Below are positions 46,618-48,253 of a stretch of DNA of 48,253 nt, piece after piece. Position numbers and translations under genes: made by a program. The stretch's first letter is position 1; every line of letters begins with the position of its first letter. The notes below the pieces were generated by a model that worked only from the letters and a program-made list of their open reading frames with translations, did no database searches and had not been told where the DNA came from. The DNA comes from Spongospora subterranea f. sp. subterranea (lineage: Eukaryota; Endomyxa: Phytomyxea; Phytomyxea; Plasmodiophorida). Location of the stretch: positions 1 through 48,253 of the forward strand of contig JAUGWO010000006.1 of the NCBI GenBank assembly GCA_049724395.1, in the 5' to 3' direction.

Positions 46618-48253
46618 CTTTCTGGATTTCCATATAACGGGATTGCCTCCCACTTGGATCAGTAGACCTGTGGTTGATCGCCGATCAAGAGTATCCATCG
46701 CGTAATTGCTGTCGGCCCATCCTGTGATATCAGTTGAGCTCCCCTTGAACACCAAGCCGTCATTCGGGGTCGTGTTCAGGTATTTGAGAATCCTTTGCGC
46801 CGCTTTCCATAGTGCTTTGGTTGGTTTCGACACATGCCTGCTGATATTGTTAACTGCAAAGGTATGGTATGGTATGGTATACAAAGGATCGCGGGTTCTT
46901 ATGGGTTGAGTAAGCCTGTGTACTACCAGGCTTTCCCTACTTCCGCCTGGCCGCTACAAGTAGCTTGGGTATCCAATGAAGGAACCTATTAGACCAGCTG
47001 GATTCAGCAACATAATCTGCTGTCCTAACGACCACACCAAATGGGCCCTGCCCCCCACCTGATTACATTGCCTATCCAGAGTTTCCGAGTTTACTGCAGC
47101 AGCCCGCTCTCCCACATTCATTAGAGGCCACGTGGTCAGACCTTCGTGCTCAACATTCACTCTACTTTTCCGTATTGGATGCAACCTTGGGGTCTCCCAA
47201 AATTCCATCACTCACGGGGTTTCGAACTCATGACCAACACTCACCCGGACATGCCTGCCACCAACAGGGACAGACAGGAACCAAGCTGTTAACTGCAAAT
47301 GCAATATCAGGACGTGTCCCGTAAGCGATGTAGGATAAACTTCCAATGATTTCGCGAATGGGATACTTATCAGTAATCTCCTCGTCCTCGTTTGGATCAT
47401 AAATAGTTGTCATTGGTGTGGTGACTGGTTTGCAGTTTTCCTGCTTGAAACGCTGGATGACCTCTCTTATGTATTTTTCTTGCGATAGTCGGATCGTGCC
47501 ATCTAAACAACGGATCTTCATACCGAGAAATGTATCGGCTTCCCCTAGGTCTTTCATCTTGAATGATGACCGTAGTACTGCTGAAATCTTCGTAATTTCA
47601 GTGTCGTCGTCGCCTGTGATTAGTAGATCATCGACATAGATACCTATGATTGTCAATTGATTCTCCCGGGATTTGTACCAAATGCATGGTTCCTTGGTTG
47701 ATTGCGCGAATTGACTTTCCCTTAACTTGCCAAACAGGGTCGTTTGCCATTCGCGACCGGCCTGCTTCAGACCGTATAAGGCTTTCTCTAGTAGACATAC
47801 TTTATGTTCCTCGCCCTGCTTGAGGAATCCGTCCGGTTGGTATATGAAGATAGGATTAGTTAGAGATGCATTTAGATATGCAGTTGTGAAATTCTTCTGA
47901 TAAATCTTCCAGTGGTTGGTGGCGGCAATTGATAAAATCGTTCGAAGCGATGTCTGCGCCAATACAGATGAAAAAGTTTCATGGTCGTCGATTCCTTCTC
48001 TCTGTGCGAATCCTTTTGCCACAAATCGTGCCTTGAATCGTACCTTGCCATCAGGGTGTGTTTTCGTCGTGAATACCCATTTGCCTTTGATCGGCTTGAT
48101 GTGTGCAGGTTTATCTACGAGTGTCCACGTGTGATTGCGATGGTGTGCATCAATTTCTTCTTGAGCAGCTTGTCGACATTTCGTTGCTTCCGGTGACTCC
48201 ATCGCCTCTGCAAATGTGGTTGGTAGTCGAACTGCACGGTTAATTTCATAGAC
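46618..48253 (-). mobile_element. Second Ty1/copia relic (RT and RNase H), cut by right window edge
   Basis: Minus-strand RT (48202 down to about 47300) with KGKWVFTTK, ALYGLKQAG, YVDDLLI and SYIAYGTRPDIAFAVN. After a SINE insert the RNase H region reads WKAAQRILKYLN and WADSNYAMD (46860-46618). It is a different family from the copia relic at the left edge. It appears lightly damaged apart from the insertions: a SINE in the middle and the young gypsy element at its left side. Confidence 0.92.
46861..47286 (-). repeat. Full-length SINE (426 bp) with perfect 13-bp target duplication
   Basis: Flanked by TGTTAACTGCAAA at 46848-46860 and 47287-47299. Read on the minus strand it has a head starting GCTTGGTTCCTGTC, an A-box-like TGGCAGGCATG (about 47245-47260) and a B box GTTCGAAAC (47219-47227). 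An about 80-bp middle, the about 290-bp part shared with the LINE 3' end and a TACCATACC tail follow. It is the best reference copy of the family in the window. Confidence 0.95.

Overview
The window is a transposon graveyard from a eukaryotic nuclear genome. Two stretches look like ordinary host genes: a minus-strand chromodomain plus CCCH zinc-finger gene (17408-20490) and a minus-strand mitochondrial GTPase of the MTG1 type (26522-27460). Introns are very short (44-57 nt, GT..AG) both in the host gene and in DNA-transposon genes. The transposases (a Tc1/mariner-like family with THDES, FDNSQNH and IEMFW blocks, and a PIF/Harbinger with a Myb/SANT partner) resemble types common in fungi. The Ty3/gypsy elements resemble those of early-diverging fungi and oomycetes. 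I infer a fungus or fungus-like protist with a repeat-swollen genome; the species cannot be named from this window.

Left third (1-16205). A Ty1/copia relic runs off the left edge and is followed by a 27-bp minisatellite (3562-4124). Next come a plus-strand gypsy fragment (4390-5300) and a minus-strand chromodomain gypsy relic (5413-8640). A nearly whole Tc1/mariner-like element with TA duplications (8708-11303) follows, then rearranged gypsy pieces (11548-13170) and a LINE (13250-16205) carrying a gypsy LTR-gag fragment.

Middle (16370-29600). This part holds a deleted Tc1-like copy inside a SINE tail, the chromodomain-CCCH gene with its TATA box, many tRNA-derived SINEs, an inverted duplication (23059-24470 against 25165-25510), MTG1, a transposase scrap and a broken hAT element. 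The SINEs share about 290 bp of 3' sequence and a TACCA-type tail with the LINE, so the LINE very probably moves them.

Right (29719-48253). A Tc1-like element (29719-38256) is split by a PIF/Harbinger element (33128-37967, TTA duplication, TIRs, nine ATATCCGGATAT-type motifs). That element is in turn split by a 2-kb DNA transposon (35199-37229, GTTCC duplication) whose transposase has an in-frame SAP domain after a TAG and lacks visible terminal inverted repeats. A 1.1-kb MITE sits in the outer element's leader. Beyond lie a LINE end, a Stowaway-like mariner relic and a small fragment with a divergent, virus-like gene pair that includes a TFIIS-like zinc ribbon. The window ends with a second SINE family, a young gypsy element with 256-bp LTRs (41108-46617), and another copia relic carrying a full-length SINE with a perfect 13-bp duplication.

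Most promising for novelty are the SAP-domain transposon with its paired palindromes, the chromodomain-CCCH protein, the zinc-ribbon fragment, and the perfect 31-bp hairpin inside the gypsy pol frame.
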